DNA from: Planctomycetota bacterium
Lineage (GTDB): Bacteria > Planctomycetota > UBA1135
Length of the DNA stretch: 14,801 nt
Direction of reading: 5' to 3'
NCBI GenBank assembly: GCA_027623585.1
Contig: JAQBVK010000026.1
Location: forward strand, 1-14,801
Under the pieces are notes generated by a model, which saw only the letters and a list, made by a program, of their open reading frames with translations, ran no database searches and had not been told where the DNA came from. Positions 7,066-14,545 of this stretch are shown piece by piece; positions within the stretch are counted from its first letter, which is position 1; each line of letters opens with the position of its first letter. The position numbers and the translations under genes are program-made.

Positions 7066-10000
7066 CTACCAGACGAAGGGCAGCTTCAGGTAGTCAACCA
7101 GCGGACGCGGCGTGTTGAGGTCAGCGCCGAGGCTCTGGGTGTCGAGATCGAAGGTCATCCGCCAGCGGATCCAACGGAAGCCCGTGAGATCAGCCAGATC
7201 GGTGGTCCAGTCGGTCGCTCCCGGGAAGGGCGCGCCGGGCTCGTTGGTTCCCGGGAAGGATTCGTTCGCTCCTTGGAACTCAAGTTTGATCGAGGAGTTG
7301 GCCGGCAGACTGTCGCGCACGCCGGTTGTCTCGATGCGCAGGAACTTCAAGCGGATGCTCCACGTCGGCGAGTTCGGATCCACTTCGAAGGACATCGGCG
7401 TGTCCGAGCTGCGCGTCTGCACGCGTATCCGGTTGGCCGCACGGTCGTAGCTCGCGCCGACGATTTGGAATCCCTTGGTGCCGCTCGCTTTCGGGTACAC
7501 GTCGTAGCCGATCAGCAAGGCGGGGTTGCGCAGGAACTTCGCGTCGAAGAGAGACGATGCCAGCGGAACGGTCAGTTCATAGGCATCGAAGGTCACGGCG
7601 AGCGTGCTGCCCGTGGCGATCGGCGGAAGCGTATCCACCTTCTCGTTGGTGGCGTTCACTAGGCCGGTGCCGGTCGAGGTGCCGGCGAAACGGAGGAGCG
7701 CGTTGGCGTACTCCGGGTAATCCCAACTGCCTGGCGTCTGGTTGGTGCTCAGGCGCAGTCCGGCAAGACCGGTGTCGATCCACTGGCTCTGCACCATCGA
7801 AGCCGCGGCGAAGAAGGGAATCAGCGCGTAGGCAGACGGCGCCGTGAACAGCGCAAGGGCTTCCTCGAGCTTGTCGGTGTCCACCGGGTCGCCGATGTAG
7901 GCCTTGATTCCGGTTGCGGCTGCGGCCGGCCAGACGATGTCGGTGAGCGGATCCGGGACGTGGACCTGGATCACGCCGTTTGCTCCCGCGCCGCCGCGGC
8001 CGATGCGGAAGTTGCCGTTGCCGTCATCGAGCGAGCCGTGCTTGGGCGGATCGTTCGGCGTGGACCAGCCGCGCCGGCCGCCGAAGGCCTGGACCGGATC
8101 CCCGGTGGCGGGCGGAGTCAGGGTGCTGAACTGGCCGGCGTTGACCGCAGTGCCGACGTTAAAGGCCGAGACGTCCAGACCGGTCGCGCTGTGTAGCACG
8201 AGGTGTCCGCCAGAGCCGCCGCCGGAACCGCCGATGCCGTTGTCGGTGTAGATCACCGACTCACCGGAGTAGCCGACGCCGCCGTTGGCGGTGAGTTTGC
8301 CGAGCAGGCCGATGCGAATCATGCCGATCGAGAAGATCATGCACTGGCCGCCGCCGCCGCCGCCACCCGCTCCTTTGCGGTAGTCGACCCAACCGGTCGA
8401 GTTGGAACCGAAGGCGCGTTGGAAGGGGTTCAGCGGGATGTAGAGCGGAATCGGGTCGGGGCCCGCGATGCCGTCCAGGTCCGGGCGCTGGACTGCGACG
8501 GAGTCGCCGCCGCCGCCGCCGCCGGATCCTGCCCACGGCGTCAGCAATTCGCCGACGGCGACCGTGCCGTTCGGGCGCAGGCGACGTCCCCAGAAGTCGT
8601 CCTTGAGGTCGTCGTCCTTGATGAACAACGCGGAGCCGCCCCGGCCGTGGTCAGAGCCCAGCGTCGGGTTGCCGTAGTGGAAGGGCGGCGGCCCTGCGGC
8701 CGTCCAAGCCGGATCCAAGTTCACGCCCGTGTCTGAGGGCGTGACTTCGGTGTCCTTCTGAAGGTCCTCGATGCCGTAACCACCGGAGAAGGTGGAGGCA
8801 CCCGGCAGGGTTTGGTTGTCGGCAGCCGTGCCGCGCATGCCGTCCTCGGCGCCGTAGGCGGGCGAGTCCGGATCATTCGCCCACTGGATGTCCCACTGGG
8901 TGTGGCGCGAGGCGATGTGGTCCGGTCCCGCGTTGTCCACACCGTTCGGTTTGAAGTCACTGCTCTGCGGCCACTTGGCCCAGAGGATGGACTCGTTCTG
9001 CGTGCGAGCAAAGCCGCCGCCGCCGCCGCCGCCCGCCACGTGACGGAAGGTGTTGTTGCCGTTGGCGCCGCCCGCATAGCGGCCGTCACCGTAAACCCCT
9101 TCGCCACCTTGGCCGCCGGCGTGAGTGAGACCGAAGGGGCCGTCGCCGGATTCGCCGCGCGGAGTCTCCGCGTCGTTGATCCAACTCGCGTCGCCGCCTT
9201 GGCCGCCGCCGCATTCGCCTTGGGCGCCGCCCTCGGTGAACTGCGGAGACTGCAGGGAACTCGGCCACTTGGCGTTGTTGCCGTTGAGGTTGAGTTCTCC
9301 GTCGATGGTCACGACCCCGGTTGCGTAGATCACCAGCGGTACTTTGCCGCGGCAGCGCAGCACCGTGCCGGAGTCGATCCGGAAGTCGTGCACGTTGAGC
9401 ACACCGTTGCTCAGATAGTGCGCCTCGCCGTTGTCGTCGGTGAAGGGCTGCGTCGAATCCGTGAACAATTCACGGTAAGGCGCGGTCACGTAGAAGTTCT
9501 TGCCGGTGTAGGTTCCGCCGAATTCGAAGGAGGCGGAGACGAAGCCGTTGCCGATCGTCGCGAACGGCAGCGGGACTTCGGCGTCGGCGTCGAGGAAGGT
9601 GGCAGTGTCGAACTCGTCCCGGAATTCATCCGCCGTTTCGGAAGCCTCGACCCACGACGGGTCTTCGTAGAGGTCCGACAGCGTCGGCGTCACGTAAGAT
9701 TCCCAGAGGGCATTCTCGATGTTCGTCAGGCCGACGATGTCCCGGAAATCGTTGTTCATCTGCAGCCGCAACTTGCGGTTCGGCGGCAGCAGACCGGAGA
9801 TCAAGAATTGCACCACCGCGCCGCTTTCGACGCAGTTCGCGATCAGCACTAGGCTTCCGGGCAGACGGTTCGCGTTCGGGAACACGTCTTCTTGACCGGA
9901 ACCGATCACGCCTGCCGAGAACAGCACGAACAGGCGATCGGTGTTCAGGTTGGCGGGCCGGCCGTCGATCGACTGGTTGAAAACGATCTCGATCACCGGA

Positions 10001-10596
10001 TCCGGCTTCGTGAACAAGTTCAAGCCTTCCGGGAAGTTCACTTCGGTGAGCAACGCGGGGCCGGGCGTCAAATCCAGGAACAGCGGCTCGGCCGGCGGGC
10101 GCGGCGAGATGAAGTTGCGCCGCAGCGTCTTCGACAACGGCCGGTTCGAGGTGTCGCGTAACACGTTGCCGCTCGTCGTTCCGACGGGCATCGTGATCTC
10201 GTAATCCACGCCACCCGGAAGGAAGGCGCCGTTGGAGTTGGCGTCATCGGTCGGACAGGTCGGGCGGAAGATCAGCACGCGATCGTCCTCATCCGCCGCG
10301 AGCTCAAAGGTTCCGGTCACGGGGTGTCCGGCAGCGCTTGCGTTGGTGCTGCGAATCTGGACGCTACTGAAACTGATCGAAGACGGATCGAGCGGATGGT
10401 TGAACTCGATGCGAATCGGCCGGTTGAGTTCCCACACCTGCCCCTCGAGCACGTTGAGACCCATCACGGTGAACTCACCGCTCGGGTTGTAGGGCTGGCC
10501 GTTACCGTCGCCTCCGACCAAGGAAGCGCCGCTCCCTTTGCAAGCGGAGAAGAGCCCGGCAGTGAAGGCGAGGAGGAGGAAGGCGTTTCGGGTCAT
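7066..10596 (-). CDS. Large glycine-rich secreted lipoprotein with tandem Ig-like domains
   Basis: A 1,176-residue protein from the ATG at 10596; a GTG 16 codons upstream would spoil the signal peptide. It begins MTRNAFLLLAFTAGLFSAC, a lipoprotein-type signal with Cys19 as the probable lipidated residue, although LFSAC is a non-standard lipobox. Residues ~39-164 and ~168-304 look like two bacterial Ig-like (SbsA/Big_5-type) domains: each has an RIEFNHPLD or VIEIVFNQSID core strand and a late LRLQMNN-like strand. Residues ~425-880 are very glycine-rich, with runs of seven Gly at ~522-528 and ~744-750 and six at ~692-697, a beta-helix-like GVVTIDGELNLNG segment, and GGSGGGSGG. The last ~290 residues are Gly-poor and beta-rich, ending in LVDYLKLPFVW. 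Function is unknown; likely a cell-surface or matrix protein. Three GCC-codon tracts encode the Gly runs. Confidence 0.85.
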   Translation of the reverse strand: MTRNAFLLLAFTAGLFSACKGSGASLVGGDGNGQPYNPSGEFTVMGLNVLEGQVWELNRPIRIEFNHPLDPSSISFSSVQIRSTNASAAGHPVTGTFELAADEDDRVLIFRPTCPTDDANSNGAFLPGGVDYEITMPVGTTSGNVLRDTSNRPLSKTLRRNFISPRPPAEPLFLDLTPGPALLTEVNFPEGLNLFTKPDPVIEIVFNQSIDGRPANLNTDRLFVLFSAGVIGSGQEDVFPNANRLPGSLVLIANCVESGAVVQFLISGLLPPNRKLRLQMNNDFRDIVGLTNIENALWESYVTPTLSDLYEDPSWVEASETADEFRDEFDTATFLDADAEVPLPFATIGNGFVSASFEFGGTYTGKNFYVTAPYRELFTDSTQPFTDDNGEAHYLSNGVLNVHDFRIDSGTVLRCRGKVPLVIYATGVVTIDGELNLNGNNAKWPSSLQSPQFTEGGAQGECGGGQGGDASWINDAETPRGESGDGPFGLTHAGGQGGEGVYGDGRYAGGANGNNTFRHVAGGGGGGGFARTQNESILWAKWPQSSDFKPNGVDNAGPDHIASRHTQWDIQWANDPDSPAYGAEDGMRGTAADNQTLPGASTFSGGYGIEDLQKDTEVTPSDTGVNLDPAWTAAGPPPFHYGNPTLGSDHGRGGSALFIKDDDLKDDFWGRRLRPNGTVAVGELLTPWAGSGGGGGGDSVAVQRPDLDGIAGPDPIPLYIPLNPFQRAFGSNSTGWVDYRKGAGGGGGGGQCMIFSIGMIRIGLLGKLTANGGVGYSGESVIYTDNGIGGSGGGSGGHLVLHSATGLDVSAFNVGTAVNAGQFSTLTPPATGDPVQAFGGRRGWSTPNDPPKHGSLDDGNGNFRIGRGGAGANGVIQVHVPDPLTDIVWPAAAATGIKAYIGDPVDTDKLEEALALFTAPSAYALIPFFAAASMVQSQWIDTGLAGLRLSTNQTPGSWDYPEYANALLRFAGTSTGTGLVNATNEKVDTLPPIATGSTLAVTFDAYELTVPLASSLFDAKFLRNPALLIGYDVYPKASGTKGFQIVGASYDRAANRIRVQTRSSDTPMSFEVDPNSPTWSIRLKFLRIETTGVRDSLPANSSIKLEFQGANESFPGTNEPGAPFPGATDWTTDLADLTGFRWIRWRMTFDLDTQSLGADLNTPRPLVDYLKLPFVW
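8347..8364. repeat. (GCC)6 trinucleotide tract encoding poly-Gly
   Basis: Six perfect GCC units on the + strand, read as GGC glycine codons in the lipoprotein gene, preceded in the protein by one more Gly codon (GGT). Unit gain or loss would keep frame and only change the length of the Gly run. Confidence 0.8.
8506..8523. repeat. (GCC)6 trinucleotide tract encoding poly-Gly
   Basis: Six perfect GCC units within the lipoprotein gene, coding for the run of six glycines in the AGSGGGGGGD segment. Confidence 0.8.
9013..9033. repeat. (GCC)7 trinucleotide tract encoding poly-Gly
   Basis: Seven perfect GCC units within the lipoprotein gene, coding for the run of seven glycines in the HVAGGGGGGGF segment; the longest of the three tracts. 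Confidence 0.8.
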
Positions 10597-10886
10597 CGGA
10601 GGTACAGCGTGGACAGGCCAATGCTTGGCGGGCGAACCCACCACTCGGATTGTAAGGGGCGGCGCGAAGCCGCAGTCGCATAGTTAAGAGCAAACTCCGT
10701 GCCAGGTGTTTCCGTCCATCTCCGAGCGGCTGCGCACCCTCAGGCTGCAGATTGGTGCGAAGCCGCACCCCTCAAGCGTTTCATAGGCAAAAGAATGTTT
10801 TTGGGATCCTGCGGGCCGCTCATCCCATCATCCAGTATTCTTGACTTCCACCCTGGTTTCTCCGTTTCGTAGACCTTGACGATCCA
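10597..10886. promoter_or_regulatory. Divergent intergenic control region between two exported-protein genes
   Basis: This 290-bp gap has no plausible gene and must carry the promoters of both the lipoprotein gene (leftward) and the propeller gene (rightward). For the leftward gene a TACAAT -10-like hexamer is present on the minus strand at 10654-10649, 53 bp before the ATG, without a good -35. For the rightward gene a TTGACT -35-like hexamer lies at 10841-10846, but no good -10 follows at 16-18 bp. A tight perfect hairpin (GGTGCG, AAGC loop, CGCACC) sits at 10754-10769. The 11-mer GCGAAGCCGCA occurs twice, at 10664-10674 and inside that hairpin at 10757-10767. Neither start codon has a clear Shine-Dalgarno sequence. 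Confidence 0.45.
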
Positions 10887-13874
10887 ATGTTCCTGATCCC
10901 GATCCTGACCTGTCTTGCGGCCTTGAGTGCGCAGGCTCCTTCCGCCTCCTGCTGCGAGCCCCAAGAATCGGCTTTCTCCACTCATCGCCTCTATGAACTG
11001 CAGGCCAATTCCTTCGAGAGCAACCGCCAGGTGGATCCCGCGCTCGCGGTCGATGCCGAGGGCAGCGTGCTGTCCGCATGGGGGAGCCGCCGTCAAGAGG
11101 TCGGCACATTCGGAGTGTTCGCGCAGCTCATGGACGCGCGCGGCCGCGATCTCACGACCGAGATCCACGTCAACACCACTCTGCCTGGCTATCAGGGCCG
11201 ACCGAGCGCGGCTTTCCTCGCCGACGGCACCGCCTGGATTGCGTGGCAGTCGATCAGCCCGACTCTTTCCGAGTGCGGCATCTTCGCGCGCCACTTCGGT
11301 TGGATTGCTGACGAGGAAGGCGGCCGCCACTTCGGCCCGCTGTCCGAGGAGATGATCGTGCACGCCGGGATCGGAGACACTCCGGCCGACGCCTTCCTCC
11401 AGCCGATCGCTGGCGGGAGCGAGTGGCTCGTGGCCTGGGCCTCGGATACGCCTGAGCGCGCGCGGCACCTGCTCGCGCGGCGCTACTCCGCCGATGGCGC
11501 GCCGCTCGGCGATGCCTTCCGGCTCGGCACCACCGCCGTGCGTGAGTCGTTGGTCTCGATGGATTCGACTCCCGCCGGCTGCGTCGCGGTGTGGAGCGAG
11601 CAAGACTTCATGGGGCAGCCCGTCGCGATCGCCGGCGCCCTGTTCGGCGCGGAAGGCGCAACCACGCGCTTCACCGTGGCCACTGCTGCCGACGGCAGCC
11701 ACGTCGAGCCCTGCGTTTCCGCGGCGGCCGACGGTTCCTTCGTCGTGGCTTGGATGAGCTCGCAAGACGACGAGCAATTTGTAACGCGCGCGCGCCGCTT
11801 CGGCGCGGACGCGCAAGCCGACGGGGAATCCTTCACAATTGACGCCGGTGGCATCGGCTATCACAGCGGAGCCTTGGTCGCGACCGCTCCCGACGGACGC
11901 TTCTTGATCGCCTACAACGCGGTCGAGCCGAAGATGGACTTCCATGACGGTGAGCGGCCCGAGGTGCCGACCACGATCCGCGCGCAGGCTTTCGACGCCG
12001 ACGGCGCGCCGTTGGGCGAAGCCTTCCAATTGAACGGATTCGATGAGGGCGAGCAGAGCTTGCAGGTCGGCGTGAACGCGCGCCACATGCTGTGGACCGC
12101 GCATGATCAGCTCCTCGCGGCCTGGCACGGCCGCACCGTCGCCGGCGACAAGCGCGGCATCGGCTTGACCATGCTGCTGCCGGATTCACTGCAATTGGCG
12201 GCCCCCGCGCCGCTCGAACGCGTCGCTGCCGCGCAGGAACTCGGCGCAGATGTTGTGCACGGCGAGCAGGCCTTCCCGCTCTACAACCCGAACTTCGTCG
12301 CTCCCGCCTACGTTACGCCCCCGCCGGCGGCCGGCGGCTCCGGCGGATTCCAGGGCAACACCAACACCGGCTGGACCCCGCCCGATCCGGACCTCGCGGT
12401 CGGACCGAGTCACGTCGTCAGCGTGGTGAACGGCGAGATCGCTTACTTCTTGAAGTCCAACGGCTCCAAGCAGTTCGGACAGGCGATCGCGGGCGGCGGC
12501 GGCTTCTGGGGCGGACAAGGCGCCAGCGGCTTCGTCTTCGACCCGGTGGCCCTGTACGACGCGAGCATCCAAAGGTTCATCGTTGCGGCCGCCGACGGCG
12601 CCGGCAGCAACGACGCGATCTGCCTCGCCGTTTCCGATGACGACGATCCGAACGGGGGCTGGCACAAATACCGCTTCTCGGTGACCAGCACCTGCCGCTT
12701 CCTGGACTTCCCGAACCTCGGCGTCTCGGCGTCTTCGGTGTTCCTGAGCGGCGATTGCTTCAACTTCGGAGGCAATCGCATCTTCATGTGGGACAAAGCG
12801 GTGCTCGCCAGCGGCGGCAGCGCCACCATGCGGCAAGTGCAGGCCAGCGGCAGCACTCAATCGCTCGGCGCGGTCCGGAACTACGACAACGCGACCGGCT
12901 ACTTCTGCACCACCTACTCAGGATCCTCGACCAAGTTGAAGATCCAGGCGGTGAGAAACGCCAATACCTCGCCGACGCTGGACACCTTCAGCCTCACGGT
13001 GCCGCAGTTCTCGCACCCGAACAATGCGGTTCAACTCGGCACCTCGAACCGCGCCGACACCATCGACTTCCGCATCAAGAACGGCGTGATGCGTAACGGC
13101 TACCTCTGGGTCTGCCACAACAACGGCCAGAACGGCCGCTCCTCGGTGCGCTGGTATCAGATCGCGCTTAACAACTGGCCGGCGAGCGGATCGCCGACTT
13201 TGGTGCAGAGCGGGGACGTTGATCCGGGCGCAGGCACCTACACCTGGTTTGGCGACATCAACGTCACGAGCACCAACGACGCAGTGGTCGCGTTCAACCG
13301 CTCGAGCTCGAGCCAGTACATCTCGATCGAGTACGTGTTTCGCAAGGCAGCCGACACGCTCGGCACGATGCGCCTCCCGGAGCAGTTGCAGATTAGCACC
13401 GGTCCGGAGACGGGTTCGCGCTACGGGGACTACTCAGGCCTCGAGCAGGATCCGACCTCGGACACCTGCTTCTGGAGCAACCACGAGTTCATCAGTTCCG
13501 GCTGGCGCACTTGGATCGGCGGGATCGAAATCGGTGACGCGCAGCTCGACCTCGCCTCCACGCTGCTGATCGGCGGGTGGCCGGTGACCTTCACGGTGCA
13601 GAACTTGAACCCCAACGAGACGGTGACGATCTTCGGCACTCGGCAAACCGGGACCTTCTGCCCCGCGGGCTACGGCGGATTGTGCTTGGAACTGGGCGCG
13701 AATGCCAAAACGGTGGGCACTGCGATCGCGAACGCGGCCGGCGCTGCTTCCTTGTCGCGCACGGTGCCGGCGAACCTGGCGGGCCGCACGGTCTACATTC
13801 AAGCCGCGGCGATTCGCGGAGTGCTCGGCGCAACTTCGGTGAAGTCGAACCGGCTCATCGAGATCGTCGGCTAA
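10887..13874 (+). CDS. Large secreted beta-propeller protein with C-terminal planctomycete-type beta-sandwich module
   Basis: A 995-residue protein of unknown function. An N-terminal hydrophobic stretch, MFLIPILTCLAALSAQA, is a signal peptide with probable cleavage near residue 17. It is unusual in lacking a positive n-region. Residues ~50-425 contain seven copies of a D/E-G-x-hydrophobic-x-A-(W/Y)-x-S-like motif (VLSAWGS 61, AWIAWQS 115, LVAWAS 181, CVAVWSE 232, FVVAWMS 285, FLIAYNA 339, LLAAWHG 409), separated by 51-70 residues. Linkers such as ADGAPLGDAF and ADGAPLGEAF recur. Seven repeats fit a seven-bladed propeller. Residues ~490-890 form a second domain with PPDPDLAVGPSHVVSVVNG, FDPVALYDASIQRFIVAA and RYGDYSGLEQDP. 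The last ~100 residues (from about 893) form a beta-sandwich-like module with VTFTVQNLNPNE, GGLCLELG and LAGRTVYIQAA, a C-terminal type I associate with secreted planctomycete proteins. Probably cell-surface or extracellular. Confidence 0.85.
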   Translation: MFLIPILTCLAALSAQAPSASCCEPQESAFSTHRLYELQANSFESNRQVDPALAVDAEGSVLSAWGSRRQEVGTFGVFAQLMDARGRDLTTEIHVNTTLPGYQGRPSAAFLADGTAWIAWQSISPTLSECGIFARHFGWIADEEGGRHFGPLSEEMIVHAGIGDTPADAFLQPIAGGSEWLVAWASDTPERARHLLARRYSADGAPLGDAFRLGTTAVRESLVSMDSTPAGCVAVWSEQDFMGQPVAIAGALFGAEGATTRFTVATAADGSHVEPCVSAAADGSFVVAWMSSQDDEQFVTRARRFGADAQADGESFTIDAGGIGYHSGALVATAPDGRFLIAYNAVEPKMDFHDGERPEVPTTIRAQAFDADGAPLGEAFQLNGFDEGEQSLQVGVNARHMLWTAHDQLLAAWHGRTVAGDKRGIGLTMLLPDSLQLAAPAPLERVAAAQELGADVVHGEQAFPLYNPNFVAPAYVTPPPAAGGSGGFQGNTNTGWTPPDPDLAVGPSHVVSVVNGEIAYFLKSNGSKQFGQAIAGGGGFWGGQGASGFVFDPVALYDASIQRFIVAAADGAGSNDAICLAVSDDDDPNGGWHKYRFSVTSTCRFLDFPNLGVSASSVFLSGDCFNFGGNRIFMWDKAVLASGGSATMRQVQASGSTQSLGAVRNYDNATGYFCTTYSGSSTKLKIQAVRNANTSPTLDTFSLTVPQFSHPNNAVQLGTSNRADTIDFRIKNGVMRNGYLWVCHNNGQNGRSSVRWYQIALNNWPASGSPTLVQSGDVDPGAGTYTWFGDINVTSTNDAVVAFNRSSSSQYISIEYVFRKAADTLGTMRLPEQLQISTGPETGSRYGDYSGLEQDPTSDTCFWSNHEFISSGWRTWIGGIEIGDAQLDLASTLLIGGWPVTFTVQNLNPNETVTIFGTRQTGTFCPAGYGGLCLELGANAKTVGTAIANAAGAASLSRTVPANLAGRTVYIQAAAIRGVLGATSVKSNRLIEIVG

Positions 13875-14535
13875 GCTTCCGCTGCAGACTCATGTGACGG
13901 TCGCTGTCCGTGACGATCTCGACGCTTTCGAGACCGGCACGGGCGGCGGCTTCGCGGAGTTCCGCCGGAGTCAACGCCGCGTGCAAGCTCGCGCGGAACA
14001 GTTCCTGCGCGCGCGCGTCTTCACCGCCACAGTGTTGAGCCACCAACGCAAGCGCTGCGGCGGCGGAGTCGGGGCGGAACAGATCGCGCACCAACAGCGC
14101 TCCGCCCGGTGCGAGCACGCGCCCGCATTCGCGCAGGAAGGGCACCGGATCCGGAATGTGGTGCAAGATCGTGTTGCTGCACACGGTGTCGAAGGCGCCG
14201 TCGGCGTAGGGCAAACGCTTGGCGTCGGCAGTCTCGAAACGCACCCGCTCGGCGTGCGCGCAGATCGCGCGATGCTCCTCTGCAATCCGCAGCATCTGCA
14301 CGGAGAGGTCCACTCCCACCACTTCGACTTCGGGAAGCATGGTCACTAGCATCAACGCCACGTGACCCGGCCCGCAGCCAACGTCGAGCACGCGGCCATG
14401 CGCTCCGAGTTCGATCAGCCGTGACACGAAGGCTTCGTTGGGGACCGAATGGTCCATCGCGTCGTAACACTCGGCTTCCTCGACCGTATCCATCACTTCG
14501 GGCTCGAGCACGCGTTCCACGCGGCCAGCGTACAC
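13855..14535 (-). CDS. Class I SAM-dependent methyltransferase (Methyltransf_11 type)
   Basis: A 226-residue Rossmann-fold methyltransferase. Motif I is RVLDVGCGPG (48-57) and the acidic end of strand 2 is VGVDLS (73-78). Motif II is ETADAKRLPYADGAFD, then SNTILHHIPDP (120-130) and RVLAPGGALLVRD (139-151), the pattern of small-molecule methyltransferases of the UbiE/Methyltransf_11 group. The N-terminal VLEPEVMDT..EA..YDAMDH and the late SLHAALTPAEL match a subfamily I know from environmental bacteria; its substrate is unknown. The GTG at 14535 is the furthest start, but GTG at 14520 or 14511 would begin nearer the conserved RVLEPEVMDT. Its 3' end overlaps the converging propeller gene by 20 bp, and its 5' end is about 10 bp from the divergent glycosylase gene, so its promoter must overlap coding sequence. 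Confidence 0.9.
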   Translation of the reverse strand: MYAGRVERVLEPEVMDTVEEAECYDAMDHSVPNEAFVSRLIELGAHGRVLDVGCGPGHVALMLVTMLPEVEVVGVDLSVQMLRIAEEHRAICAHAERVRFETADAKRLPYADGAFDTVCSNTILHHIPDPVPFLRECGRVLAPGGALLVRDLFRPDSAAAALALVAQHCGGEDARAQELFRASLHAALTPAELREAAARAGLESVEIVTDSDRHMSLQRKLSRRSR

Positions 14536-14545
14536 TCGCCCGGTG

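Noticed and set aside
8347..9033. GCC tracts as part of a CRISPR or other spaced array
   Set aside because: They are in-frame glycine codons of a coding gene with irregular spacing and no common flanking repeat.
8812..9852. Plus-strand frame of 346 codons opposite the lipoprotein gene
   Set aside because: Ala/Val/Arg-rich without recognisable domain; the opposite strand carries a clear domain order and lipoprotein signal.
10841..10870. Sigma-70 promoter for the propeller gene (TTGACT)
   Set aside because: No acceptable -10 hexamer at 16-18 bp spacing; kept only as a remark in the intergenic entry.
10740..12128. Minus-strand frame of 462 codons opposite the propeller gene
   Set aside because: No family motif; the sense strand has a signal peptide and a regular repeat with periodic Trp. 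The antisense frame is a by-product.
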